Below are positions 52,398 to 64,000 of a DNA stretch of 64,000 nucleotides, in pieces. Under the pieces are notes generated by a model. It did not search any database, had not been told where the DNA came from, and saw only the letters and a program-made list of their open reading frames with translations. The translations under genes and the position numbers were made by a program. The stretch is from Aphis gossypii (Eukaryota; Arthropoda; Insecta; Hemiptera; Aphididae), in the NCBI RefSeq assembly GCF_020184175.1, contig NC_065530.1, positions 67,371,260 to 67,435,259 on the forward strand, read 5' to 3'. Positions within the stretch are counted from its first letter, which is position 1; each line of letters opens with the position of its first letter.

Positions 52398-55149
52398 GAT
52401 GGAAAAAGTAAGACTTTTTTATAAGATTTAACATGGTTTTGTAATCATGTTTTACCCTCAAATAGTCTGATGATATGTGATATACCATATGTATTATATA
52501 CTATATACATGGTTTTATATATCTTACTGATGACCTATGACTTTTTACATGGAAAAACGACTAAGAACACACATGTAAACTGAATATTTTGATAAATATA
52601 CTAAACAGTCATACAAATTACTCACACACGAAGTATAAAATTATTTTTTTCAACCATGCAACGGTTATAGGATATTAATATTTCAAGTCAAAGAATCATC
52701 TATGATGTATGTAATAAAATAACCGTAAATAATAAACAACATGTATATTATTGGGGGTGAACATCGAATATACGATACTTCAGTTACTATTGCTGAAAAC
52801 TGCCAAATTAAGATATTACTAGAAATGAAACCTTACAATTATGTTATTGGATGTATTTTAAATTAAAAGACATCTGTACTTTAATATTTTACTATTTTAA
52901 TAAAAATTATATAGTAACTTAATAATTTGATTTAGGATTTAGAGTAATTATATTATTTGTATTAGTTTCGTGATATTTTAACATAATATATCATCGTCAT
53001 CAGTACATATCTTATAATTTATGATTGTCAGCTTGATAGATGTGTATGTATTATACCATAATATAATGCATAAATATACTTGTATATAATATATAATTCA
53101 ATTTTGAGAGTTTTAAATTAAAACGTAAAAAAAAACTATATACATATATATTATATCTAAAGAAGCTTGGTGAGAAGATTTATAGCTCTGGTGCAAGACA
53201 TTGGCCAATACCAACTGGTGTAATATACTAAACCTACTTAAAATCAATATCAAAACAAGCTATCAAAAATATATTCTTCTCGATTCTTTCAAAAATTCGA
53301 ATTATTTAACATTTATTCGAAATCCTTCTGAAAACTATAAAAAAATTCACATTACTACATAACTTTAATATGCTTATTGAATCACAAAACATTTGTGCAG
53401 CAGTCAAAAATTAATATTCATCGTAATATGTTATTCTATAGTAGCAGTCGGTTATCAATTATTATTCTCTATTGTCTGAAAAAAAACATAAAATACACGC
53501 ACTACCGTAATAAGTACCCATAAAATATTTTATTTAATATAATATGCGTCGGTATACATATCTCTTTGTAAATATTGTTATGGGGAAATGATTAATCTGT
53601 CTACGTTTATTATAGATCTGGCACTTTGTGTAGGTGTTTTTTTTCACCACCTATAATATTATATATTTTATAAATAAAATAATTCTAATACCATATAAAC
53701 AGTTATTTAATTAATTATTATTTATTTTCTTTACTATTATTTAAAAAAAAAATATAAAATATACTATATTTCTATTTAGCATTTTAAAGTGATTATGTCT
53801 GAGTAGAATGAAGCAAACAGTTTTATAAGTCGTTATTGTTATTTCTATGATACGTCGGATTAAACTTGAACCCCAAAACGGCTTAAATCTAACTTTATAG
53901 TGTATTTTGTAAAGATAGGAACACTGCAAAAATAGCTCGCAAGACTAAGATTCAATATGTATGTTGTACTAAAACATAAAACTAAATTTTTATCTCGTTC
54001 CTTCTCTAAACTAGAGTTAAGTATATTAATGATATAATTAAAGTTCAAACACCCATCAAGTGATTTTCTTTCTATATTTGAAATTTTTTTAAATACATCA
54101 TTTCTGTATGTTTTAAAATATTTTTATTTGTAACTTACTTTTCAATTGGTACTACAACTCTAGAGAAGAAATTTTAAATAAATGAAGATATAAAATAATT
54201 ATCAAAGATTTTCACATATACACATTGATATTGTTAGATTAGTGCTTAGTAGGTACCTAATTACCAATGTCACATAATGATTTGAAGCTTGCAAAGCGTG
54301 AGTTGTGAAATGGTAATAATCACGCAGAGAAATTATTATTTTTCTAAACGTCAAATTACAATATATATACTACGTATATAAGATAAGTAATAACTATTTC
54401 AACTAATATAAGACAATAATGAATTTATTTATATGTACAAATAAAAAATAAATACGTTCTAAATATCCAACGTCCTATTATATAAAATAAAAAGTTTATA
54501 CAGTTCTTACATATTAAATACAAAATTATGAAAAAAAATTTGGATAAGTAATAAAAAAAGATAACAATTATAGAATATTAAACATTACACGGTTTGTAAT
54601 GCCATGAACTCAACTTGCTCAGTTCGATTCCAATCAATGATATATTATTATTCAATATTCGAAAGCAATAAAAAAAATCACGATTTTAAGCGGGAAAGTC
54701 ATATTTATACGTACATAGGATGTACAAAAAAGATTTTATTAAAAATGAATATGTTGGTTTACAATTATTTACATTTTATTTAACTACTAATATTTGAAAA
54801 AATACGTTTTTTAAATTTCAATTTATGTCAAATTTTCAATCTATAGACAGGTTATGTGAAATAATTAAAGCACTATTTTATACACAAAGTATACAATAGG
54901 CAATGGATTCAATATTAAAACCGGGAAGACGTTCTGCTGTGGAAACATACATATAGTAGGTTTCTAGTGTACTTCCTCACTGAAAGAGTCATTGTTATAA
55001 GTATCTTAAATTTGAGTTCAATAATGAAGAATTGTATACATTATACAATTTTAAGCTAAAACGGTATGTCAGCCTTTCTTTTTAAAAATATTTTATAATT
55101 TATATTTTTTAATAGATACTATTAGTAATTTATTTGTTTATTAAATTTT
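52398..55149. other. AT-rich stretch, no confirmed gene
   Basis: AT-rich DNA. A slightly GC-richer spot at 53160-53220 is unassigned. Minus-strand open frames at 53741-54048 are short and overlap one another. Confidence 0.5.
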
Positions 55150-55516
55150 AAATGTATCAGCATATGAGTACAAGGACTGTGTTATTTACATGTTATAATA
55201 AGTTATTAGTATTTGTATTAATGGTTAAGGATTTAAATTTTATCTCCGTTGTGCTGACATCTGATAGGAGAAGGTCTTGAAGTAGTCGTGGTTTTAAACA
55301 TCAGTTTTTGGTTTTGGTTTTTAGGTTGTAGTATTGTATTCCATCAGAAGATTTGAGATTGATGTGGAAATTTTTAAAGTAGGTTTTTAATTTAGAGTTG
55401 GAGGAGAGTATTCTTTTGTTGTTGTGAATTTTCCTACTCTTCATAAACCATTTTAGGTTCATTTTCAAAAAATTGTTTTGGTAGATTTGGATTTTGTTAA
55501 CTTTGGTTGACGAGAC
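55150..55516 (-). mobile_element. Relic of non-LTR retrotransposon ORF1 (Gag-like, PRE_C2HC-type region)
   Basis: On the minus strand a frame is open for about 70 codons down to a TGA at 55301-55303, in a conspicuously GT-rich (plus) / AC-rich (minus) block. It ends in GIQYYNLKTKTKN. Reading through that stop gives LLLSDVSTTEIK, then a further stop. The order (strand-helix segment, x-Y-Y-x-L-K-x-K, then LL-DVST-EIK) resembles the pre-zinc-finger region of Jockey-type ORF1 proteins, usually written as FHTYxLKxEK...LHxSTxxxEIK. The zinc knuckles and the N-terminus are not found. The assignment rests on motif memory, not on an alignment. Confidence 0.42.
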
Positions 55517-57249
55517 TTAGAATGTTCGATTAGATATAAAGAAAATAATGATTTAAATTTTAAGTAGCTATTTAAAAAGAGTTAGTGAATTGAATTTTTT
55601 TTCTAGTCCAAGATGCCTATTTTTTATTAACAGTACGAAATGTTTCAATAAAACCTAACCTATTTAAAAGCCCCTATAATGTTTAATTCCACAAATTAAG
55701 AAGCTTAATGGTGGAAAAAAATTTTTTAAGCAAAAGATTTTAAATATTTATTAAAAAAATTTAAAATGTTTAAAGTTATTGATTCTACTTTTTCATCAAC
55801 GTTTAAAAAAAAACTAAAAATAAAAAATTGAAAATTGAAAATGTCTATAAAGAGCTAAAAATAATAAGAAAATAAATTATGCCAAGTCGAACAAATGATG
55901 TTATAAACTTATAATTTTAAAAGTTTGATAATTTCAAATATTTATGATTATTCATTAATAGTTTTTGAACTCTAACAATATAAAAAAGTTGTTTGATTAG
56001 AAATCTTTATTTAACACGTCAATATCTAATTTGGTTAATATTTAAATTTGATTAGTAAGTAATAGAATAGTCGATTTAACTACAAACCGTATGACATTTA
56101 ATTTTTTTTAATAATTCTAGTTAATATCTCATGTGATTCTTGTAGAAAAAAGTTGTTTTATGCGAAACTTAAAAAGAATATTCGTTTGTACTATACACAA
56201 ACGACAAACATTAAAAGTTAAAGCCCAGTGAAGTAGGAGAATAATTTGATGGGATTTCATCCCTCCAATTTTTTTCTTTTGAAATATTTCATCACCCTAC
56301 TTAATTTCTTCCGAGAATTATGGCGTCTACTTCAAAAATAAACCATATAATATGATATATTATATACTAACCACGTTTAGCCTGTAAACATTTATAAACA
56401 ATAATTACTTTTTTACAGACATTCTATATATAGGTATACATATAAATATATTTTAAATATAATATCAAAATCTGAGATACATAACTGTATGCGTCGAGTT
56501 ATGTGGTACAATACCGTTTATACGCTAGTGTATACCAGTGTACGACGAGTACATATAATGTGATTTTTTTCCAGTCTTTAGAAATATTCAACTTTATAAT
56601 AAAAGTTTAACAAATACACCCAATGTAAATTAAAAATAATATTAATGATACACATTTATCATATTATAAATATATTGATATATTAATATATTTTTTTTGT
56701 CTTACAAATTGTTATTATACAATCTTTCTGTAAATATGTTTTTTTACAATGAGAGTAGGTGATGTATAGAAGTGGTACTAACTATAGTCTTAAAGGGAGA
56801 ATTCATCCAGTGATGGAACTTCACACGTTATAAAAAAATTATTTATAAAGTTTTTATAGAATACACCGGTGGTAACGATCATAATATATTTTTCATACAT
56901 AATATACCATATATTACTGACAAATTGACAAGTTATATAATTTTACCTTTGTAATTTTTAAATGTAAACCAAAATAAAAGTTTTAGCATTTTTTTTAATC
57001 AAAATATTTTGTATTTTTAAAACTTGCTCGTGACTTATCATGGAGTCTATGCATGTTCATCAAGTCTGTCCTAATAATATTTATAAATATATTATCATCA
57101 TTACGCTCTTCAATAAAGTACGTATCGACGGTCAAATGTAAGCAAACATTGTGGATCTTGACATTTCAATCGGTAAAATGTAAACATATCCCTGTCAAAT
57201 TATGACGCATCGTATTATGTTATAGAGTAATATAATTTTAGTTTTTTAT
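55517..57249. other. AT-rich stretch, no confirmed gene
   Basis: AT-rich DNA with one copy of a second dispersed repeat family at 56768-56810. No exon-like segment was found. Confidence 0.5.
56768..56810 (+). repeat. Dispersed repeat family 2, copy 1
   Basis: agaagtggtac then tatagtcttaaagggaga then ttcatccag resembles 63430-63474 (aaggggtggagac, catagtgcttaaaggagag, cttatccac). The copies are diverged but in the same order and spacing. Confidence 0.4.
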
Positions 57250-57658
57250 GTGTCCGAATAAACGCATACGGATCGCGATGCGGCGTTGTACTATATAGTA
57301 CTTATATCGTTATGCCTTACATATTATTATACTTCGTGTACGAGTGTACACGCTGTTTGCTCGGCGGCGGCGGCGGCGGCGGCGGTGGCGAGGCCACATA
57401 AACGTTTTGGATTAATTTTTGGGGAGGAGGGTTAGGGTAGCGATAGGTCGACATCGGGTGAGTGGTTGCGGGGATGGGGAAGGAAGTTCGCCTGGGCCGG
57501 GCGACGTTTCTTTTCACTTGGCCTATTTGCAAACCACCACCACCGCCACCACCACCACCGTCGCCGCCGCCACTGTTTCTCGTATAACGGTCGGATTGTG
57601 TGTATACATATATATATATATTTTACTGTATAATATAATAGAGGTGACGGCGGCGGCA

Positions 57659-57787
57659 ATGGCAGATACAGAACAGCAGCAGCAGCAGCAGCAGCCGCCG
57701 CCGCAGCAGCCGCCTCTCCGCACTTTACGCGCCGCTGCCTTGTTCTTAAAACTCTCTTCACGCGAGCATCCATTCGGCGTGTTGTAG
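57659..57787 (+). CDS. Weak small ORF with poly-Gln/Pro start (42 residues)
   Basis: ATG in a good context (ggcggcaATGG) gives MADTE, seven Gln, then PPPQQPP and a basic/hydrophobic tail to TAG. It could be the start of a Gln-rich regulator whose splice donor I miss (a poor cggc|gtgttg), an upstream ORF in a 5' leader, or merely a translation of a CAG/CCG microsatellite. The opposite strand is also open here with Ala runs. Confidence 0.12.
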   Translation: MADTEQQQQQQQPPPQQPPLRTLRAAALFLKLSSREHPFGVL

Positions 57788-58174
57788 TGTACAAGTATAC
57801 GTATATGTATATACTATTATATATACATAGGCATAAAGCAAAGACCACCACCGCCTCCGCCACCGCTGTGAATGTACGAGAAACCGAGAAATAGAGAGAA
57901 TGTGTGTGTGTGTGTGTGTGTGTGTGTAGGGGTGAGTGGGGGTAGCGAGCGTTTGTCGGCGTATGAGAGGGCGAAGGAGAGAGAAATACGCGCGCGCGTG
58001 GTAAAGCTCCACCACCACCGTCCGCCGCCGCCGCGCCGCCGGGGGGGTGTGGTAGCGGCGAATGGGTCGCACTATGTAGTGGGGCGAGTCGGGTCGAGAA
58101 GGGTTCGTAAAAACGGGGACGACGGCGAAACGAGATCGATACTGCCCCAGTCCCGGGGACGCGGTCCAAAAGCT

Positions 58175-58201
58175 CCGCCGCCGCCGCCGCCGCCGCCGCC
58201 G
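58175..58201. repeat. (CCG)9 microsatellite
   Basis: Nine perfect CCG units lie within the CpG island. They encode Pro or Ala runs in the spurious overlapping frames. Confidence 0.95.
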
Positions 58202-59560
58202 CACTATCGCTCGTTCGCGCGCGCACACACACACGCACGCACACACACGCACACTATAGTTTAACTCCATATAGAGCTCTGCCCGGTTCGCCGGCGCTTT
58301 TTGGCCTCGTTACGTGCCGCGAATGAGAGGCGTTTCACATATACATATTATATATACACGCAAAACGTATATAGCGCTTTTTCCCACTCTGCCGACCCAC
58401 ACACTGCCGCCGATAACGTTCTACCTACCCGTTCGCGTTTAGAACCCATACATACACTATTATACAGTCTTCCCCGGACCGCCGACCAACCCTCTACCCC
58501 TCGTCGTAGCCCATATACCCACATATATATAGCTACCTACCCATTATACACGACGCCATCCCCGTGTCATCGACACGCAAGCGGCAACTTACCCCCCCGC
58601 TCGGTAATAGGTATATGTCGCTAGCGCCAGTGTGTGTGTGTGTGTGTTGTGTGTGGGGGGGTGGATAGCGAGAAACGCACATAACGCTCACTCCACCGGT
58701 GCAGTACACAACACACACAAACAAAAGCCTACGTGTAATGTGTATACGTAATGTGTGTGTGTGTGTGTGTGTGTGTATACATATATCATTCCAATCAAAA
58801 ACACGCCAATGGCTTCGGTGGTGGACGAAGATGATTTCACTGTATATAGTTCTGTCTCTCTCTCGCAAACTCTTTTTCTCTCTATATGTCTATCTCTTTC
58901 TCGCGTGTTCGTGCGATATATAGTTCGTACGACACTCTATATAGAGGGGGCGTGGTCTGCCTAATTTTATTATTATTTTTTTTTTTCTGGAATAATTTGT
59001 AACGGCCCTCTATCAATACGTCGTACATATATCTCGTACATTATTATTATTATGTATACCACCCGCGAGCATACGCGTATAGTATCATATCGTGTGGTGC
59101 TTTCGAACGTGCACCACTTCTGGCCGCCGTCAAGCGGTGTTTGTCAAGCACATCCCTAATCACATCGCCGTTGTAATAATATTATTATATTTATATAATA
59201 CTCACGCCACGCACACTGCGACGTTATTATATATACGTGTTGTACAGAGTGCGTTTTATATCCGGTGTAAATCTATATAATATAATAATATATCATTTTT
59301 TATCTAATGACATATTATTTTATACTCGTATATTATGATATAGTATTATGGCGATGGGCGGTTCCTACAACTAGTCATTTTTATAATCCCCGTTCGTCGC
59401 GGTCTGTTCTTAAGCGGCGATGCACTTTAGATCGACATCCGTCGAGATATTTAAAATCTATATTTTCCGTTGTTATTTCACTTCCCCGTGTCCATATACA
59501 CTCCCTGTGCGTTGCCATCCGCCGTTTTGACAAATTATAGTTTCCGTTTTATACGATATT

Positions 59561-61588
59561 ATTATCGAGCTGTCGAGTTTTATTGTTCATATAAGTCATA
59601 AGCTGTTGCTTTAAAAAAATACACATGTATAATATATATGTTATACTATACCCGGTATGAAATATAATTATTATCATTTCAAACCAATTTTATTCATAAT
59701 TTAATAGTAGTACAACAGCACTTATACCTATATAGACATACCTCTAACTTCCCAGGTAAAACCTATTACGTTTTATGAGTTGTATAATAATGCTTTAAAA
59801 CGACGCCAAAACTAGTACTTTAAAACCTTGAAATATACACATTATACTTATTAGCATTCTAAGTTAATTCTAGCCTAAAATTCTTACAATAATTAAAGCT
59901 ATACAAAATATTGTAAAAATAACAATCTTAAAGGAGTGCGTGTATAATATTTTATGCATTTATAATATAATATTTATATATATATTTAGCTTTTAGGTAT
60001 TTTTTGATATTATCATTATTAGTATAAGTCATAACTAATTAAATTGTTTTAATGTTTTATGAATATAATTATTCACGTTTTATAATATAAGATTATATAA
60101 ATATTTTTTACCGAAACCTAGGTATAAAAAATCCGTAGGAAAACAATAACAAAGGCTATAGAGTAAAAATTAATCAGTATTATTATATTACTAAATTTAG
60201 GCGTTAACTATTAAATTACAATAATTGATGTACATATTTTTCTCAACAAATGTACCAATTATTCTTATATTCATATCACAAACTTTAATATAATACCTAC
60301 ATATTATAGACTTTATTTTTTTCCATCAAGCATTGTGTATCAATTATTTTAAAATAAATAATCATTAAAAAATATTACATGGATATCCAATGTTTAAAAT
60401 CATAAGATTTCGTAAATATTTATTAAGTAGAATACCTACTGAAGTTTTATAAACATTTAAACAGGTCGTATATTAAATATTTTGAGCAACTTATATAATA
60501 TTACTTATAACATTTTCAAATTCATAACATGTTTAATGTTCATTGGTCATGTTTTAGTATTCATAAGCTTTAAGTTTTTGTTTAAAGTTACAATCAAAAG
60601 AATAAATGAGTTTTAGTCACGATATAGGCTTGCTAGTTTACTGTATAGCAATGTATACCAACAAATTAAATAACACCTGTAGTTGAGAAAAAATGTAGGT
60701 ACCAACCTAGGTAATTCAGTAATTGTTTTTTTTCAAATACAATACTCTTTAATATAAATGTATAAATAAAAATACTGTTTTTATTATAACTAAAAACAGA
60801 AGATTTTATAAAAGATTGATGGTGAAATAAAAAGTACATGAACAATTCATTAATACTTGTATAATTTATTACTTCAATAAAGAATATTTTACAGAGGAAA
60901 GTTTATTTTCAAAAATACAAATACTAAAGTATAAACGCACTCAGTCGTACTCATATGTTTTAAATAGATTGAGCAAAGGGAATTTTACTAATATACACGA
61001 TATTTTAAAGTACTCTTGCTAACCGAGTAAAAAAATGCTCAGTTGTCTATTGTTTACTTAGGAATTTTAATACATTTTTTAGACTAAAACGAGTGTTTAG
61101 ATTGTTGCAAAAGTTGGATGTACATATGTTTTATTAAGCCTGTTACTCGTTAGTTTTACGTGTATGACCTAAATTATTAAATTTTCAACAACATAACTTA
61201 AAACATTTTCATGAAACAGAAATAAATTTTAAATTATTTCAAACGTTTATACTCGCGTTTATTTCAATATCATAGCTTTCATAGCTATACTTAATAACTT
61301 GGCACAAATAATATCTTGATTTACCGTCTACATTATTAGCTACATAATTTTTTAACGGAATTTGAACATTTTAAATTTTATAATATCCCTACTTCATATA
61401 ATATTTTTCGTTGAAATCTTAAAAATATGAATTATAAACATTATTTTATCATAACGTTTATATCTAGTGTAAGATATTTATATTATACATATATTTTTTT
61501 ATTTAACATAACTTCAGGCAACAGTCACCATTGAAATAGAAATTTACATATTATATTACATTTGGTTGAATAGATTTTATGGTAATAA
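59561..61588. other. AT-rich stretch without recognisable gene
   Basis: AT-rich low-complexity DNA. No exon-like or repeat-bounded segment is visible. Confidence 0.5.
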
Positions 61589-61815
61589 TGAATTTGATGG
61601 CAGCGATGATGGAAAATGGATTAAGTGACTTCGGAAACTTTAGAATTAACAGAAACAGTAGAATTTTTTCTACCCTGGCTATATGCATATCATTCAGTAA
61701 AAGTATGTTTGATGTTGTTATGGACCCCGCAGGAAATACATATAGGGTCGTCTTCTTTTGCCATTAAGTTTAGTTTTGTGTTATTGTAGTGTGATCAATT
61801 TTAGTCTAGTCATGA
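61589..61815 (-). mobile_element. Relic of non-LTR retrotransposon ORF2 C-terminus (zinc-knuckle after RNase H)
   Basis: Read on the minus strand, this gives ...IDHTTITQN, a frameshift, then LMAKEDDPICISCGVHN and NIKHTFTE followed by TGA. The pattern C-x2-C-x7-H-x4-[C] with an upstream GHT...H-x-LM block is the signature found at the C-terminus of ORF2 in Jockey-like elements (LMxxEDPPxCxxCxxxLxxKHIxxEC). The expected last Cys codon is TGA here, a one-base change. At least one frameshift separates the HT block from the Cys block, and further stops follow. It is therefore a dead, 5'-truncated copy; the polymerase domain is absent. Confidence 0.62.
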
Positions 61816-62341
61816 TTACTTGTCGTTATATTTAGGTACTATATTATATCTACCTATTGGTATGTTTGAATATTTCAAACATTGAACGTATATTATAATA
61901 GTTGAATACAATTTTAAATTATTACAATTTACAACGAATGACGATTTTAAAATATTTTATATTTAAATATGTATTAGGTTTTTCCACAATTTAATCAAAT
62001 CAGTTTTTATTATTATTATTATTATTATTATTTATTGTCCATCTGGAATAAAATATAATAATCTAAACCTATCATCGATTTTTATTCTTTAAAAACATAT
62101 CTACTATATAAGTATAATAATTTACGGTGTTAATTCATGTCATAAAGTAGCGTGTTATTTATTTTTTTTTTTTTCATAACATTTAGAATACCCTATACAT
62201 TAAGTCATTAGTTTCAACAAGTATTTATGTTTATCAAATTTTATTATTTTACTATTAAAACGGATTGTTATTAGTTTATTACATCGGTAATTTTTGTATT
62301 TTGACTTGACACATTTTGGCATCGTTCCCATTACTTCCAAA

Positions 62342-62776
62342 TTACAACTGGAACGAAAAATAATGTTCATGCATTTTTTTTAAGTACGGAATTATAATCA
62401 CTACGAGAAATGTTGAACAAAATAGAACATCTGTTTTATTTAGTTGTTCTTTTTTTCTTTCGAATATAAAAACTGCGGTAGGTGTTGAAGTATATCTAGT
62501 TTTAGTTTTGAAGTTCTTTATAGGTTTAGCATATTTTATAAAAAAACTTCCCCATGTTCTATGTTTAACGAATTTTTCGGTATAAATCACTATCAATATT
62601 TTCTTCTTAAAATATAATAACAGTTTGAAAGAAGTTATAGAATTACATTTAATTATAAAAAATTCTCTAAAGTACGAATAAAAAATAATACAACAACTAT
62701 AATAAATAACAGAAATCGTAAAAGAAATAAACTTTTCCACTGAAGAAACTTCGTCTTTTTTACAATGAACATAGCG
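62342..62776 (-). CDS. 144-codon open frame without early ATG, unidentified
   Basis: The minus-strand frame runs from just after TAA (62777-62779) to TAA at 62342-62344, about 144 codons. The first ATG comes only near the end, so if coding it would be an internal or terminal exon or a pseudogene fragment. The N-terminal third is hydrophobic (FISFTISVIYYSCCIIFYSYF), the middle basic (KHRTWGSFFIKYAKPIKNFK), with a second hydrophobic patch near the C-terminus (FLVVIIIPYL). By a rough estimate for AT-rich DNA a frame this long is unlikely by chance. An ORF2 relic lies about 0.5 kb downstream on the same strand, so a decayed mobile element is possible, but no retrotransposon motif is seen in it. 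Confidence 0.25.
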   Translation of the reverse strand, partial: RYVHCKKDEVSSVEKFISFTISVIYYSCCIIFYSYFREFFIIKCNSITSFKLLLYFKKKILIVIYTEKFVKHRTWGSFFIKYAKPIKNFKTKTRYTSTPTAVFIFERKKEQLNKTDVLFCSTFLVVIIIPYLKKMHEHYFSFQL

Positions 62777-64000
62777 TTAGGTTAGGTAATAAAAAATATT
62801 AAAAAATGAATTCATCTATATCTATACCTATTAATACGATATTCTAAAAAAAATTATATATTCTAAAATTAATTACGATATTCTAAAAATCCACTGGCCA
62901 TACTATAAAAACAAAATTTGGATTTTGGAGGGAATTCATTTTTTTAAATACTTACATACTTTTACACACTTATATTTTTGTGCTTTGTGTAACGTAAATA
63001 TTTCCATTTTTCCACTATTTTTTATTGAATTCTCTCAAATATTAAATATTATAAATAGTTTATAATTTCTTAAAAAAAAAGTAATAATAAAAAATCGAAG
63101 AAAAAAGTGCATTAAAAAACCAAACATCAAGTAGAATTTTAAAGACACTTCTACTGATTGAATTAAATATGAGCTTTTTTTAAAATATTTATGTTCATTG
63201 TCCTCGAAATATTATCATTATTGTTTTAGTCACATTTTTTTTTTTATAAATATGTGTGTTTTAAACAAAAACAAATTACTTTTACTGTTACTACATGACC
63301 TTAAAAGAAAGCCTGATGCATTTAATATATTTACTGAATATTTTATAATAATTCCATAATTGTTTAGGCTCTGGATAGTGGGACGAAGGAGTTATAATTA
63401 AATATTTAATAATGATCAGTGAAGGCTCAAAAGGGGTGGAGACGCATAGTGCTTAAAGGAGAGCTTATCCACTGCATAACCGTTGGTAAAAACTTCAGTA
63501 ATTCGAGATTTTAAGTACAAAGTATAAACATAAAATATGTCATACCTATGCTTAAATTATGGGAATATAATTGTGAACATTTTATTTAATATATTTTGTT
63601 ATTATGTAATTAAATGTTAAATTTTAACACAACAGAAAATAGTTTAGTGTTTTATTTTTTATTAAATTAAAATCTATGATAATTTCGTCATTATTTTTTT
63701 TTTATATGATATTACTTTAGCGTATATTAACTTGGTGTTTTTATTATGTTTTATTTACTGAAATCCATAGATTTTATCTGATAATTATTTTTCTATTTAT
63801 GGTTATTATCAACTCAGTACAAGAATTAGATAATTAGTAGATAGGTACCTACCTAAATTTAGTTTTTAAATGTATAAATTGTACATATATATATATTACC
63901 TATGTAACATAATATGCGTATTTAGGGATTTTATTTGTTCGTTTATAAATATTTAAAGATAATAGAATATATAATAATGTAATGTAATACATACATTATA
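62777..64000. other. AT-rich stretch, no confirmed gene
   Basis: AT-rich DNA. A GC-richer block at 63420-63500 carries copy 2 of dispersed repeat family 2. Confidence 0.5.
63430..63474 (+). repeat. Dispersed repeat family 2, copy 2
   Basis: This shares a gtgg...atagt.cttaaagg.aga..t.atcca framework with 56768-56810. The block is GC-richer than its flanks, which fits an inserted element. Confidence 0.4.

Larger units (their letters stand above)
57250..59560. promoter_or_regulatory. Large CpG- and microsatellite-rich island, candidate promoter region
   Basis: About 2.3 kb of high-GC DNA in an AT-rich setting. It contains (CGG)n at about 57362-57385, CCACCACCGCC runs at 57534-57575, (CAG)7 at 57674-57694, (TG)13 at 57901-57927, (CCG)9 at 58175-58201, CA runs at 58223-58255, and GT runs at 58630-58650 and 58752-58776. 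A TATATAG followed by agggggcgtgg near 58938-58957 could be a core promoter. Long overlapping frames on both strands (up to 270 codons on the minus strand, 57432-58244) consist of Ala, Thr/His, Val/Cys and Trp/Arg repeats and are not accepted as genes. Confidence 0.4.

Noticed and set aside
57432..58270. Minus-strand ORFs of 270 and 170 codons and plus-strand ORFs of 122 to 130 codons
   Set aside because: They consist of poly-Ala, Thr-His, Cys-Val, Trp/Arg and Pro runs from CCG, CAG, CCA and GT microsatellites, are open in several frames at once, and show no domain or splice support.

Overview
This window looks like an AT-rich insect nuclear sequence, most probably from an aphid (Hemiptera). 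That is an inference from style: mostly A+T, endless taataatattataat-type runs, many copies of taggtacctacc-like words, short TTAGG-type repeats, and islands of CpG-rich DNA standing in an AT background. There is no bacterial or viral gene organisation. No complete, recognisable protein-coding gene can be read in the 64 kb, and I could not identify any tRNA, rRNA or known microRNA. The window is best read as intergenic or very long intronic DNA with candidate exons, promoter-like CpG islands, and decayed mobile elements.

Layout. 1-138 is a coding-like frame open at the left edge and ending in TGA, possibly the last exon of a gene lying to the left. 139-9.6 kb is AT-rich and almost featureless, with one 71-residue small ORF at 8.1 kb. 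9.7 kb has a candidate first coding exon followed by a strong splice donor. 12.0 kb holds a 47-bp x3 minisatellite. 13.4-16.8 kb and 19.3-21.7 kb are CpG-rich islands, with a TATA-box candidate at 16.69 kb and a GC hairpin with G9/C12 tracts at 19.5 kb. Between them, 17.3-19.0 kb is a cluster of repeat debris: two inverted-repeat structures, a poly(A)-tailed open segment and a GC hairpin. 21.7-39 kb is a gene-poor AT desert with microsatellites, including a (CA)52 tract at 33.4 kb. 39.0-40.8 kb is CpG-enriched and holds a 488-bp MITE-like element and a candidate exon. 44.3 kb holds a 99-nt candidate exon on the minus strand. 46.9-47.9 kb is a compact, GC-richer block with paired GATA sites, a 16-bp perfect palindrome and an 85-codon ORF. 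52.2 kb is a second poly(A)-tailed open segment. 55.2-55.5 kb and 61.6-61.8 kb are minus-strand relics of non-LTR retrotransposons (ORF1/Gag-like, and the zinc-knuckle end of ORF2). 57.25-59.56 kb is the third large CpG island, full of CAG, CCG and GT microsatellites. 62.34-62.78 kb is a 144-codon minus-strand open frame without an early ATG.

The strongest calls are the repeats and the ORF2 zinc-knuckle relic. The ORF1/Gag-like relic is a moderate call. Candidate exons and promoters are weak and need transcript evidence. I did not find a convincing new biological system. The most worthwhile leads are the two poly(A)-tailed open segments, the 46.9-47.9 kb block, the 99-nt symmetric candidate exon and the long ATG-less frame near 62.5 kb.
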